64,000 nt of DNA from Comamonas phosphati (GCF_014637085.1 NZ_BMEU01000019.1:28430-92429), one strand, 5' to 3'. Shown: positions 47,351-56,308, counted from the stretch's first letter. The notes: a model not told the origin generated them from the letters alone. A program made the numbers and translations.

Positions 47351-48475
47351 TCAGAAGTTGTGCCGGACTCCCATGTAGATATTGCGCGAGCTTCCGTTCG
47401 CCGAGCCGACTAAAGTTGCTGGAGCTTGAGCAGTTCCGGTGCCCAGTACATACTGCGATCCGTTCTTGTTGGTAATCCGTGCGGCGCCAAAGTAGAGACG
47501 CGTTCGCTTAGACAGGTCATAGTCACCGCCAAGGGCAATCCAATTGGCATCGCGATTGCCAGTCGAGGTCGTGTAGTCGGAACGGTCGTTAACTCGAGTG
47601 AACTGGGCAATGGCGGTGAACGGCCCGAATGGCACGCGTACGCCAACGTTGGTCAGCCTGAACTCGCTCCTTGAAGTCCCAGGCATTCGGGCGATGGTGC
47701 CGGTGCAGGTGCTGCAGGAGTTCTTTTCAACCGTCGTACCGAAGAAAAACTTGGCGAAGCGGGCATCATAGGACCCCCCAAGCACCATTGCCGAGACCTT
47801 GCCTGAAGCAGCGTTGTCCGCGCCATCCTGCTGTTGGAAGCCAGCATTGAGGTCAAAGCTATCAACCTGATAGCGTGCAGATACTCCGTAACCGCGACCG
47901 ATCGTCGCGGACTTCTCGCCAAAGGAATACTGCCCGCGCACCTCAAGGCCACCCCAACGTGGGGATACATAACTGATGGCGTTGTCCTGGCGCGCCGCTA
48001 TCCCCATCGGCAACACCTGACGCTGCGTTGTTGTGTTGATGTTTCGGGTGAGCGACAGCAGCCCGCCCGCCCCCTCCCAGATGAAGGCATCCACATTACC
48101 CTGTACTGAATAGTAGGGCGTAGGAATGCGCCCCATCTGCACGGTACCGAGCCTTGTATCGCTGAGGCCAACCGATGCTTCGCGCCCGAACGCACGGCCG
48201 CCTTGGGCCAATGTACCTTCATCGAGATAGAAGCCTTGCTCTAGGCGAAAAACGGCGGAGAGCCCTCCTCCCAGGTTCTCTACACCTCGGAAACCTAGGT
48301 TACTACCAGCACTGCCGCCCGAATACACGCGACTGATGCTGGAGCCGCCCGAGCGGGGCGAGTCGACGCCGGAGTCCATGCGTCCATAAATGGTGACATT
48401 TCCTTGCGCGTTTGCAGCTCCGCAAACGTTGAGCAACACAGCGCATGCCACAGCATGCTTGGCTAGTCCGATCAT
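47351..48475 (-). CDS. Outer-membrane porin (Gram-negative porin 4 family)
   Basis: Betaproteobacterial 16-stranded general porin of 374 residues. Signal peptide (HAVACAVLLNVCGAANAQ) precedes the family start GNVTIYGRMDSGVD. Repeated beta-strand patterns run to the C-terminal aromatic residue (YMGVRHNF), the recognition signal for BAM. The ATG at 48,475 has an AAGGAGG ribosome-binding site; a further ATG five codons upstream does not. In the same orientation as the neighbouring Bug receptor, it plausibly admits phthalate across the outer membrane (compare OphP of Burkholderia), which is an inference. Confidence 0.9.
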   Translation of the reverse strand: MIGLAKHAVACAVLLNVCGAANAQGNVTIYGRMDSGVDSPRSGGSSISRVYSGGSAGSNLGFRGVENLGGGLSAVFRLEQGFYLDEGTLAQGGRAFGREASVGLSDTRLGTVQMGRIPTPYYSVQGNVDAFIWEGAGGLLSLTRNINTTTQRQVLPMGIAARQDNAISYVSPRWGGLEVRGQYSFGEKSATIGRGYGVSARYQVDSFDLNAGFQQQDGADNAASGKVSAMVLGGSYDARFAKFFFGTTVEKNSCSTCTGTIARMPGTSRSEFRLTNVGVRVPFGPFTAIAQFTRVNDRSDYTTSTGNRDANWIALGGDYDLSKRTRLYFGAARITNKNGSQYVLGTGTAQAPATLVGSANGSSRNIYMGVRHNF

Positions 48476-48598
48476 TGGTGCCTCCTTCATTTTGTTTGGG
48501 GCCTTTGCCCCAATTCCTCTTCTTCACAATGCGCTTGATTCTTTACGGGCAGCCCTACGCGCAACCTTCCAGCATCCGCATGAGTGGCTGTTAGCTCA

Positions 48599-48919
48599 TC
48601 ACTCTGGTTGGACTTCTGCCCGTGTCAGCACCGCACGAGTTTGTTTGAGCTCTTCTTCGATGTTCTGGGCAAAGGTTGTTGGGGACTCCCTGGTCGGCAG
48701 CACGCCCAGCGTTTCCAGGCGCTGCTTTACGTCGGGCAGTTCGGTGACTTTGCGCAGGGCATCGCTCAGATGGGCGAATTCCGCCGCAGGCAAATCCCTG
48801 GTGGCCCAGAAGCCATAGATGCTCTTGGTCGCCACGCTCGGATCCCGTCCCTCGGCGGTGGTCGGAATGAGCCTGAGCAGGCCCGACAGCCGCGTTTGCG
48901 AGGTCGTCGCAATAGGCTT
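48599..48919 (-). pseudogene. C-terminal fragment of a Bug-family solute receptor
   Basis: The minus-strand frame reads LLRLIPTTAEGRDPSVATKS and continues IYGFWATRDLP...LPDVKQRLETLGVLPTRESPTTFAQNIEEEL, the last third of a TctC/Bug periplasmic receptor. No signal peptide or N-terminal domain precedes it. It ends within a few bases of the stop of the intact Bug gene, suggesting a recombination or deletion between two tandem Bug genes. Confidence 0.75.
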
Positions 48920-48925
48920 CCGGTT

Positions 48926-49900
48926 CTATTCCGGTTTCAGGTTGGCCAGCTTGGCCGCTGCAATGACCCGGCTATTTTCAGATGCGAGCTTTGCCGCCAA
49001 CTCGGCAGGACCTCCAGCAATGGAGTCGACTCCTGCTTTTTCCAGTTTGCTCTTCACTTCGGGATCGTTGACGGCTTTCTTGACCGAATCGCTGATCCTG
49101 TTCCGATACGCCTCAGGCGTTCCTTTCTTGGCCAGCATGACCACGGTAAAGCCAAAGTCGAAGTTCTTGGCGTACTCGGAAATGGCAGGAATGTCCGGAT
49201 TGGCCTTGCTGCGAGCCAAGGTGTTGGTCGCCAGTATTCTGGCCTTGCCACTTTGGACGAAGCCCGTCAGGTTCGGGGGGGAGGCGAATGTTATGTCGAC
49301 TTGGTTGCCGATCAGTGCCGGAATGGAGGCGGAGCTACCCTTGAATGGGACATGCTTGACATTGATGCCCAGCGAATGGGCCATGGCCTCTGCCGTCAGG
49401 TGGTGGATTGAACCGATTCCGGAAGACCCGTAATTCAACTCGCCAGGATGCTCTTTCGCATATTGAATGAAATCCTGCATGTTCTTGAAGGGGGCGGAAG
49501 AGTTCGTTACCAGGAGCAGAGGGGCCACACCGACCAGGGAAACGGGATCCAGATCTCTCTGGGCATCGTACTTGAGGTTCTTGATAATGATCGGAGAAAC
49601 CGCTAGCAGAGGGCCGTCCGTAACCAGGAGGGTATGACCATCAGCAGGGTATTGCTTGATGGCCGTGACGGCGACGCCGCCGCCGCCGCCGGGCTTGTTT
49701 TCGACAATTACCGGCTGCTTGAGGTCTGCCTGCATTTTCTCGGCTAGAACCCGGGCCACGGTGTCCGGCAGTCCCCCTGGAGCGTAGGGTATGACCAGCT
49801 TTACGGGCTTGTTCGGGAAATCGCTATCAGCATAGGCAAAGATTGACAACGCCTGGAGGGCAATTGCAGCCGATATTTTCAAGAAAGTTCCTCTTGTCAT
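48926..49900 (-). CDS. Bug family (TctC) periplasmic solute-binding receptor
   Basis: A 324-residue extracytoplasmic receptor of the tripartite tricarboxylate transporter type. Signal peptide (FLKISAAIALQALSIFAYA) then the Bug signature FPNKPVKLVIPYAPGG, VENKPGGGGGVA, and the ligand-pocket NYGSSGIGSIHHL. No TctA/TctB membrane genes accompany it, as is usual for the expanded Bug families in Comamonadaceae and Bordetella. With the porin it probably forms the phthalate or aromatic-acid capture module; ligand unproven. Confidence 0.9.
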   Translation of the reverse strand: MTRGTFLKISAAIALQALSIFAYADSDFPNKPVKLVIPYAPGGLPDTVARVLAEKMQADLKQPVIVENKPGGGGGVAVTAIKQYPADGHTLLVTDGPLLAVSPIIIKNLKYDAQRDLDPVSLVGVAPLLLVTNSSAPFKNMQDFIQYAKEHPGELNYGSSGIGSIHHLTAEAMAHSLGINVKHVPFKGSSASIPALIGNQVDITFASPPNLTGFVQSGKARILATNTLARSKANPDIPAISEYAKNFDFGFTVVMLAKKGTPEAYRNRISDSVKKAVNDPEVKSKLEKAGVDSIAGGPAELAAKLASENSRVIAAAKLANLKPE

Positions 49901-50078
49901 GACATGTCTCCTGATTTTTGTGATTTCTTACGGCACCGACGCCATCCGCTCATGTACCGGCATTAAGATGTCCGCACAATTCCTGTTTAAAAAATGACAT
50001 GCACATTTGCAGCCAGCAGCAACGATGTCGGCATGCGGGCGACGCAGATTGATGCGAAGTCGGGCTTGGCCACCTCTT

Positions 50079-50156
50079 CTAGATGGTGGAGGCAGCTTCG
50101 GCTGCGGCGCACAAAATCTTGTTCTCTGCGTCGCAACTGCTTCTCTTCATTGACAT
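50079..50156 (-). other. Short or broken reading frame behind the 50.17-kb operator
   Basis: An ATG at 50,156 has a good ribosome-binding site (GAGGTGAGGC) but the frame stops after 25 codons. A second minus-strand frame (GTG at 50,163 to 49,987, 58 codons, starting MRHVNEEKQLRRREQ) covers the same DNA. They may be a decayed gene or a leader; neither matches a family I know. They lie between the TTAGAC-GTCTAA palindrome and the Bug gene. Confidence 0.3.
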
Positions 50157-50173
50157 GCCTCACCTCTATTTTA

Positions 50174-50185
50174 TTAGACGTCTAA
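50174..50185. promoter_or_regulatory. Probable MarR operator upstream of the Bug gene
   Basis: TTAGACGTCTAA is a perfect palindrome of the same TTAGA-N2-TCTAA form found at the ophA1, ophD and ophA2 promoters. It lies about 275 bases upstream of the Bug receptor gene and 50 bases from the IS5 element. Confidence 0.6.
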
Positions 50186-50233
50186 AATTATTATTAGAGG
50201 GCTAGCGTGATTTTTGGTCGGTGATATCCCTAG

Positions 50234-51039
50234 GGCTCGTCATCAATTGAGCCAGACGACAGCGGCCGCAAGGTGGATCCCTCCCAAGAATGCCGCTGCC
50301 GTTTTGTCATAACGCGTGGCAATGCCCCTGTACTGCTTCAACCGCGCAGAGAAGTTCTCAATGAGATGCCGCTCTTGGTAGACATGGCGGTCATACCCGC
50401 GCTGAGTTTTGCACGTCCGAATACTGGGAATGACAACCTGCTTGCCCTGGCGCAGCAGTGGTTCAACCACGCGTTCATGGGCGTCATACGCTTTGTCGGC
50501 AATCACGGCTTGCGCGTCGGTGCGCGCAAGCCAGACATCTGCACCTTCCAAATCCGATGCCTGCCCTGCTGTGAGATGGAAACCAGTGGGGTTGCCAAGA
50601 GCGTCAACGGTGGCATGGATCTTGGTGCTCAAACCTCCTCGGCTGCGACCGATGGCTTGGCTTTGCCCCCTTTTTGCACCCGCGCTGTGCTGATGGGCAC
50701 GCACGATGGTTGCATCGATCATGGCGTACTCGTTATCAGGCAGCGCACTGAGTGCTTCAAACACCCGCAGCCACACGCCCGAGCGGCTCCAGCGCATGTG
50801 GCGCAGGTGAACGACTCGAAAGTCGCCAAAGCGCTGGGGCAGATCGCGCCAAGCAATACCGCAGCGATAGCGATACAGCACAGCGTCAACAAGGAGACGG
50901 CTATTTTTGGCAGGAGCGCCCACATGCCCGGCCCTGCCAAGAAGTAGGCTTTTGATTTGCTCCCATTGGGCATTGGTCAGTGCATGTCTACGAATGACGC
51001 TACTGATAACGTAGCAACTATCGTATTAGATGACACGTC
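50234..51039 (-). mobile_element. IS5-family insertion sequence (IS427-like group)
   Basis: An 806-base element flanked on both sides by CTAG (50,230-50,233 and 51,040-51,043), a typical IS5-type target duplication. Imperfect terminal repeats are visible (GGCTCGTCATC left, GGACGTGTCATC as complement of the right end). It carries one transposase gene. It is inserted exactly in the TAG stop codon of the neighbouring IS481-type transposase. Confidence 0.8.
50243..50992 (-). CDS. IS5-family transposase
   Basis: DDE transposase of the IS427/IS1031-type group. The frame reads RRHALTNAQWEQIKSLL at its N-terminus and includes YRCGIAWRDLPQRFG, MIDATIVRAHQHSAGAKRG (first Asp), the VIADKAYD block (second Asp) and RHLIENFSARLKQYRGIATRYDK (Glu). 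No ATG or GTG precedes the conserved N-terminus (the codons there read GTC-ATT-CGT); the first standard in-frame start is a GTG at 50,923. Either a non-standard start is used or the element is disabled at initiation. Confidence 0.85.
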   Translation of the reverse strand, partial: RRHALTNAQWEQIKSLLLGRAGHVGAPAKNSRLLVDAVLYRYRCGIAWRDLPQRFGDFRVVHLRHMRWSRSGVWLRVFEALSALPDNEYAMIDATIVRAHQHSAGAKRGQSQAIGRSRGGLSTKIHATVDALGNPTGFHLTAGQASDLEGADVWLARTDAQAVIADKAYDAHERVVEPLLRQGKQVVIPSIRTCKTQRGYDRHVYQERHLIENFSARLKQYRGIATRYDKTAAAFLGGIHLAAAVVWLN

Positions 51040-51981
51040 CTAGTTGTTTAGTCCCGGCATTTGATGGATTGGATCAATCCTGAAGCGTTTGGGCTCGGAT
51101 GTCCACTGCTTGCAAATGAATTCATACGGGGTCAAGCCCTTGAGCGTCTTGAGTCTTCGGCCGAAGTTGTAGGCATCGATGAAGTCCGCCAGATGCTGTC
51201 GTAGCTGCTCGTGATCGTCGTAATGGAAGCGTTTGACGGTAGCTTCTTTGATGGTCCGATTCATTCGCTCAACCTGGCCATTAGTCCAGGGATGCTTAAT
51301 CTTGGTGAGGCGATGTCCAATGCCATGTTCAGTGCAGACGCGGCCAAAAATGTGATCGCCAGCGTACCGATCGCAGGCACGGTTCGCAAACTGGATACCG
51401 TTATCGGTCAGTACCGTATGGAGGGCGTATGGCACTACCTTGATCAGATTGCGCAAGAACTGTGCAGCAATCATCTTGCCGGCCTTGGCATGGAGTTCGG
51501 TCATTGGCCACAAACAGATAGAGCTTGCCTTCGGCTGTTTGCACCTCGGCAATGTCGACGTGAAAGTAGCCGATGGGGTAGATCTTGAACTTCTTCTTGG
51601 CAGGCTTGCCGCCACCCACCTCTGGTAGCCGCGAGATGCCATGACGCTGCAGACATCGATGCAGCGAGGAGCCGTCAGATACGGGATGGTCGGTTGCAGT
51701 GCATAAAGGCAGTCGTCCAGTGGCAGCTAGGTATGCCTGCGAAAGGCGACGATCGCAGCCTCATCCTCAACGGATAAAACGGTGGAGCGCGGCCGCCTCG
51801 GCCCTGTTGGTAGATCGGTGACCGAGGCCCGCTTCTTCCACTTCGCCACCGTCTTCTGATTGATGCCATAGCGCGCAGAAAGCGCTCTCAGGCTCTCTTG
51901 ACTATTTTGTATTGCTCGACGGACTGCCTCTGCCGTTGTGGCGCTCCCGTGCAGAACCTGGCCCATAGTGCTTCCTTCCAT
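51040..51981 (-). pseudogene. IS481-family transposase, inactivated
   Basis: Reading on the minus strand, the first segment (ATG at 51,981, or the next ATG five codons in) has an HTH (SLRALSARYGINQKTVAKWK) and ends at an in-frame TAG after AIVAFRRHT (about 51,731). The frame then shifts to give GGKPAKKKFKIYPIGYFHVD-IAEVQTAEGKLYLFVAND, and shifts again into LTDNGIQFANRACDRYAGDH and HPWTNGQVERMNRTIKEATV, the DDE core and C-terminus of IS481. One stop and two frameshifts make it a pseudogene. The final TAG lies in the CTAG duplicated by the IS5 element. Confidence 0.85.
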
Positions 51982-52104
51982 TCAAGGTAAAAGATTGCAC
52001 CATCAAAACCTGGGATCAAATAGAGCATGGATCCCGCGTTCTGGTGGGGATATCTGGGTCTTGGCTTGGGGAGAGGGGTGTCTCGGATGCTCCTTGGAGC
52101 ACTG

Positions 52105-52605
52105 TCAAAGCTTGCGTCGCAACACGATGGGCTTGCCGCCCATATTCAGCTTGGTCATCCAGGCGGCCAGTGCGGAATCCAGATAGTCTGCATGACCTGG
52201 GAACCACTGGAAGAGGGCCATGCCGATATCCTGGACTATGTCGGCGCCGGCTTGTCCTTGTGCAACAGCTTCCTTGACCTCGCGGACCGACTTCAGCACT
52301 GCTGCATGCTCGTCGAGATGGCAGTCCCGAGGAGGGAAGTTCGTGGTGCGCATCCATTCATCTTCCTGCTCGAAATGGCTGATGGCATGCTGCTCGAACT
52401 GTTCGATGGCCTGGGCGGCATTCTTCTCCGTGCAGGTCACCAGTTTCAGCGCAGTCGCGTAGAACTCCTCATGCACATCATCCATGGGCGTAAATCCCAG
52501 TAAGCGTGCATCGGTCCAGGCGAGACTGTTGTCGTCGACCGGCGTGGGTGCACTGGCATCCCGAGCCCTGGTGGCTGAGGTAGAAGTCTGCTCATCCATG
52601 TTCAA
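52105..52605 (-). CDS. Bacteriohemerythrin-like O2-binding protein
   Basis: A 166-residue single-domain hemerythrin with a 25-residue Ser/Thr-rich N-terminal extension. All seven di-iron ligands are visible: His45, His77 and Glu81 (H-x3-E), His96 and His100 (H-x3-H), His138 and Asp143 (H-x4-D). Such proteins bind O2 reversibly and in other bacteria supply oxygen to oxygenases or sense it. It is on the same strand 59 bases downstream of ophA1, so it may be read from the ophA1 promoter, suggesting (not proving) a link with the oxygen-demanding phthalate dioxygenase. Confidence 0.88.
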   Translation of the reverse strand: MNMDEQTSTSATRARDASAPTPVDDNSLAWTDARLLGFTPMDDVHEEFYATALKLVTCTEKNAAQAIEQFEQHAISHFEQEDEWMRTTNFPPRDCHLDEHAAVLKSVREVKEAVAQGQAGADIVQDIGMALFQWFPGHADYLDSALAAWMTKLNMGGKPIVLRRKL

Positions 52606-52664
52606 TGTCCCTTGTTATGTTGGTAGGCCAATGCCTGGCCGTGCCAACCGAAGTGGCTGGTGGC

Positions 52665-53627
52665 TCAGAGGTCCAGTACCAATTCCGCAGATTTTGCACG
52701 CGATACGCAGACCATAATCTGTGCATCCTTTTCATCGTCCCGTAGCACGAGATCCCGGTGGTCCGCTTCGCCCGAGCACAATCCTACCCGGCAGGAGCCG
52801 CAGGTACCGCTTTCGCAGGAGCTTGCCACGCGCACGTTCGAGGCACGCAGAACGTCCAGAATCGAGCGGTCGCTCGGAATTTCCAATGAGGTGCCGGTGC
52901 GCTTAAGCTGCACCGTGAATGGCGTGTTTTCCTTTGTGTTGGCATTGCCGGCGCCGAAACTTTCAAAGTGAACGGTGCCGGACGGCCAGTGGCCTGTCAT
53001 GTCCTGAACGGTATCCATCAGCGACTGCGGTCCGCAGCAATAGACATGTGCAGCCTTGGGACGCTCGAATAAGGCCCAGAAGTCGAATGCTTTCGCCGGG
53101 TCGCCGAAACTGTGGTGGATCTTCACCAACGAGCGCCATTCGTCGCTGCTGAGCTCGTCGAGAAAGGCCGTGCCCTCTGGATCCCGAGCCAGATAATACA
53201 ATTTGAAGTCCCGCAGGCCTTCCGCCTTCAACTGGCGTGCCATGGACAGCATGGGCGTGATGCCGATGCCGCCAGCCACGAGAATGAACGACTTGGCGCG
53301 TTCATCAAGCGGAAATTCGTTGCGCGGCAGAGAGGCTTCGATCGAATCCCCTGCGGATGTGTCGTCGACCAGACTCATCGAGCCGCCACGGCCATTGCTG
53401 TCGCGCTTCACGGCGATGACATAGCGATTGCGCTCTTGCGAGTCGTTGCAGAGCGAATAGCTGCGGCGCATGCCGTTGGGGGCCACCAGCGTCAGATTCG
53501 AGCCAGCCTCGAACGGGGGCAGCGGCGCGCCCTCTGGATGGGTAAGTTCAAAGCGCCAGATGTCGCGTGCAATCTTTTCCTTCTCCGCGATCTTCAGACG
53601 CAGAAAGCCGCTTTCCTGGGTGGTCAT
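52665..53627 (-). CDS. ophA1: Phthalate 4,5-dioxygenase reductase component
   Basis: NADH-dependent FMN/[2Fe-2S] reductase passing electrons to the Rieske oxygenase OphA2. Domains in order: flavin-binding barrel with RSYSL (about 55-59), NAD-binding domain with GGIGITP (119-125), and a C-terminal plant-type ferredoxin domain with Cys271, Cys276, Cys279 and Cys307. The 320-residue length and this order equal the phthalate dioxygenase reductase family; close relatives include vanillate demethylase reductases. Ribosome-binding site AAAGGAAG precedes the ATG. The operator-containing promoter lies 35-65 bases upstream. Its separate, divergent position from ophDC is as in Burkholderia. Confidence 0.93.
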   Translation of the reverse strand: MTTQESGFLRLKIAEKEKIARDIWRFELTHPEGAPLPPFEAGSNLTLVAPNGMRRSYSLCNDSQERNRYVIAVKRDSNGRGGSMSLVDDTSAGDSIEASLPRNEFPLDERAKSFILVAGGIGITPMLSMARQLKAEGLRDFKLYYLARDPEGTAFLDELSSDEWRSLVKIHHSFGDPAKAFDFWALFERPKAAHVYCCGPQSLMDTVQDMTGHWPSGTVHFESFGAGNANTKENTPFTVQLKRTGTSLEIPSDRSILDVLRASNVRVASSCESGTCGSCRVGLCSGEADHRDLVLRDDEKDAQIMVCVSRAKSAELVLDL

Positions 53628-53662
53628 GCCTGTCTTCCTTTACTTGCTCGACAATATTTGCA

Positions 53663-53691
53663 ATTCTATTATTAGAGATCTAATTATGCAA
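53663..53691 (-). promoter_or_regulatory. ophA1 promoter with embedded operator
   Basis: On the minus strand: -35 TTGCAT (53,686-53,691), 17-base spacer, -10 TAGAAT (53,663-53,668). The spacer contains the palindrome ATTAGA-GA-TCTAAT (plus-strand reading, 53,671-53,684). A repressor bound there would cover the RNA polymerase site completely. Confidence 0.75.
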
Positions 53692-53739
53692 GCGGAGTAG
53701 TTGACTTGCGCACGGTTTCGCGCCAGGGGAAAACCCTGC

Positions 53740-53800
53740 TTGTCGCTACTCTCGAAGCCTCGTAATCTAATAAATAGATATCTAATGAATAGATTTCTAG
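53740..53800 (+). promoter_or_regulatory. ophDC promoter with two operator-like palindromes
   Basis: A possible -35 TTGTCG (53,740-53,745), 17-base spacer and -10 TAATCT (53,763-53,768), followed by ATAGA-TA-TCTAAT (53,774-53,786) and ATAGA-TT-TCTAG (53,789-53,800). The palindromes have the same half-sites as those at ophA1 and ophA2, here overlapping the expected transcription start. Confidence 0.65.
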
Positions 53801-53904
53801 CAATAAAGGCTTGATTGCGGCGGCCGGTAAAGCGAACTCAGACGTGTTCGCTGCTCCGCCAGCTCAAGCCGGCAGCAGACAAAACGCCTCCAAGAGACTC
53901 CGAA

Positions 53905-55248
53905 ATGACAGATTCCACGTTGAACTACGTGGGTGCGCTTCCGCATCAAACTTCCGACCCGGCAACCGTCGAGACAACCTATCGCAAGATCACTCTCAGG
54001 CTGATGAGCTTTCTGTTCTTCTGCTGGGTGCTCAACTATCTTGATCGCGTCAATATCAGCTTTGCGCAGTTGCATCTGAAGCACGATCTTGGTCTGAGCG
54101 ATGCCGCTTACGGTCTGGGCGTGAGTCTGTTCTTCATTGGCTACATCCTGCTGGAGGTGCCGAGCACGCTGCTGCTCAGGCGCATCGGCGCACGCAAGAC
54201 CATCACGCGGATCATGCTTTTGTGGGGGGGGATTTCTACTGCCATGGCATTCATGAACGCCCCGTGGCAGTTCTATCTGGCCCGGACGCTGCTTGGCGCG
54301 GCGGAAGCAGGCTTTTGGCCCGGCATCATTCTTTATCTCTCGTTCTGGTATCCCGCCAAGCTCCGCGCCCGCATCACGTCGCGGTTCCTGCTGGCGATTG
54401 CTGTGGCCGGCATCATCGGCGGTCCGCTGTCGGGTCTGATCCTCGAGAACTTCCATGAAGTCTGGGGCTTTCGCAACTGGCAGTGGCTGCTGTTCTTAGA
54501 AGGCCTGCCGGCCGTGGTCGCGGGCATTGTGGCTTGGTTCTACCTGACCGACAAACCACAGGATGCGAAGTGGCTGACCAATCAGGAAAAGCTCATCGTC
54601 CTGAACGCCCTGGAAGAAGAGAACCGCCAGAAGCCGGAGAACGCTCCGAGCAGCCTGATGGCCGCTTTGCGTGATCCGCGCGTCTATGTGATTGCTGCAG
54701 GCTGGGCCACGGTACCCATTTGCGGCACGATCCTGAACTACTGGACGCCCACCATCATTAAGCAGACGGGCGTTTCCAACATGCTGCACATCGGCTTTCT
54801 GTCGGCTCTGCCTTACTTGGTCGGTGCCGTTGCCATGCTGTTTATTGCCCGCAGCTCCGACCTGCGATTGGAGCGCCGCTGGCATTTCGCCCTGTCGACC
54901 ACCGCTGGTGCCATTGGCGCGTTGATGCTGACGTTGTTTACAGAAAGCCCGGTGGCTGCGATTGTATGCCTGAGCCTGGTTTCGGTGAGCTATTTCGCTG
55001 CGGCGGCTATTGTCTGGACCATTCCGCCGAACTATCTCACGGGTGAGGCTGCAGCAGGCGGGATTGGCGTCATCAGCAGTCTGGGGCAGGTCGGAGCTTT
55101 TTTTGCGCCCATCGTCCTGGGTTGGGTGAAAAGCGCTACCGGCAGTTTCTCGGCTGGCATTTTGCTGGTGGCTGCGCTGGTCTTCATCGGAGGCCTTGCC
55201 GTCTTCTTTGGCGTGCCACGCCAGCAGGCGTCACAAACAGGCGCATGA
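53905..55248 (+). CDS. ophD: Phthalate permease, MFS (ACS family)
   Basis: Twelve-helix major facilitator of the anion:cation symporter family, 447 residues. The conserved first-helix region [15 protein letters not shown] and the loop 2-3 motif [11 protein letters not shown] are visible, as is the [14 protein letters not shown] segment typical of phthalate/hexuronate-type ACS transporters. It should import ortho-phthalate across the inner membrane. The ATG at 53,905 is chosen; the leader from the promoter is about 125 bases. Co-directional with ophC 43 bases downstream (ophDC unit). Confidence 0.9.
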   Translation: MTDSTLNYVGALPHQTSDPATVETTYRKITLRLMSFLFFCWVLNYLDRVNISFAQLHLKHDLGLSDAAYGLGVSLFFIGYILLEVPSTLLLRRIGARKTITRIMLLWGGISTAMAFMNAPWQFYLARTLLGAAEAGFWPGIILYLSFWYPAKLRARITSRFLLAIAVAGIIGGPLSGLILENFHEVWGFRNWQWLLFLEGLPAVVAGIVAWFYLTDKPQDAKWLTNQEKLIVLNALEEENRQKPENAPSSLMAALRDPRVYVIAAGWATVPICGTILNYWTPTIIKQTGVSNMLHIGFLSALPYLVGAVAMLFIARSSDLRLERRWHFALSTTAGAIGALMLTLFTESPVAAIVCLSLVSVSYFAAAAIVWTIPPNYLTGEAAAGGIGVISSLGQVGAFFAPIVLGWVKSATGSFSAGILLVAALVFIGGLAVFFGVPRQQASQTGA

Positions 55249-55291
55249 CAATGCGCTCCGAATCGATTTTGATCGTCACAAAGGAATCAAC

Positions 55292-56284
55292 ATGAGCAAG
55301 CTTCAACTGTCCATCGCGGTGGGCAATTACGACCGGATGCGTCCGCTGATCGACGGCGACGTCCAGATCGACGGTGTGGACCCGGTGTTCATGCTGCAGG
55401 ATCCGGAAGAAATCTTCTTCCGTGCGTTCCGCACCGCCGACTACGACATCTGCGAGCTGTCGCTCAGCAGCTACTCGGTGAAGACCGCAGCCGGCACCTC
55501 GCCGTACATTGCCGTGCCGGTGTTCCCTTCGCGGGCATTCCGCCACAGCTCGGTCTACGTGCGTGCCGATCGCGGCATCAACAGCCCGGCCGACCTCAAG
55601 GGCAAGCGCATCGGCGTGCCCGAATACCAGCTGACCGCCAATGTGTGGGTGCGCATGTTCCTGGAAGAGGAGTACGGCGTGAAGGCCTCCGACATCCAGT
55701 GGGTGCGCGGCGGCTACGAAGATCCGACCCGCATCGAGAAGATCTCGCTGAAGCTGCCCGAAGGTGTGTCGCTGGTGAATGCGCCGGAAGGCCGTACCAT
55801 CTCGAACCTGCTGGCCGATGGCGAAATCGATGGCGTGATCGGGCCGCGTGCCCCGTCGTGCTTCGACCGCGGTCACCCGCAGGTCAAGTACCTGTTCGAG
55901 GACCCGCAGAAGGCTGCGGCCGAATGGTATGAGCGTCGCAAGCTGTTCCCGATCATGCACACGCTAGGCGTGCGCAAGACCCTGGCAGAGCAGCATCCCT
56001 GGCTGCCCGGCGCACTGGTCAAGGCCTTCGAGCATTCCAAGGCGGTGGCACTGACGCGCCTGAGCGACACTTCGGCTACCAAGGTCACGCTTCCGTTCAT
56101 CGAGGACCAACTGCGCAATGCGCGCCGCCTGATGGGCCAGGATTTCTGGTCGTATGGTTTTGCCGAGAATGCCCATGTGGTTGACCGTTTCCTCGCGCAG
56201 CACCATGCCGAAGGACTGTCGAGCCGCCGCCTCCAGCCTGCTGAGCTGTTCCACCCGGCCAGCCTGGAGAGCTTCAAGATCTGA
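55292..56284 (+). CDS. ophC: 4,5-dihydroxyphthalate decarboxylase
   Basis: Converts 4,5-dihydroxyphthalate to protocatechuate (3,4-dihydroxybenzoate). The 330-residue protein has the periplasmic-binding-protein-like fold of this decarboxylase family, with the recognisable blocks YDRMRPLIDGDVQIDGVDP, DICELSLSSYSVKTAAG and FPSRAFRHSSVYVRAD. No signal peptide is present, in line with a cytosolic enzyme. Ribosome-binding site AAAGGAA. Followed by a strong terminator, so ophD-ophC form a closed two-gene unit. Confidence 0.93.
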   Translation: MSKLQLSIAVGNYDRMRPLIDGDVQIDGVDPVFMLQDPEEIFFRAFRTADYDICELSLSSYSVKTAAGTSPYIAVPVFPSRAFRHSSVYVRADRGINSPADLKGKRIGVPEYQLTANVWVRMFLEEEYGVKASDIQWVRGGYEDPTRIEKISLKLPEGVSLVNAPEGRTISNLLADGEIDGVIGPRAPSCFDRGHPQVKYLFEDPQKAAAEWYERRKLFPIMHTLGVRKTLAEQHPWLPGALVKAFEHSKAVALTRLSDTSATKVTLPFIEDQLRNARRLMGQDFWSYGFAENAHVVDRFLAQHHAEGLSSRRLQPAELFHPASLESFKI

Positions 56285-56308
56285 TCTCATCAGCTGCTGC
56301 GGATATTG

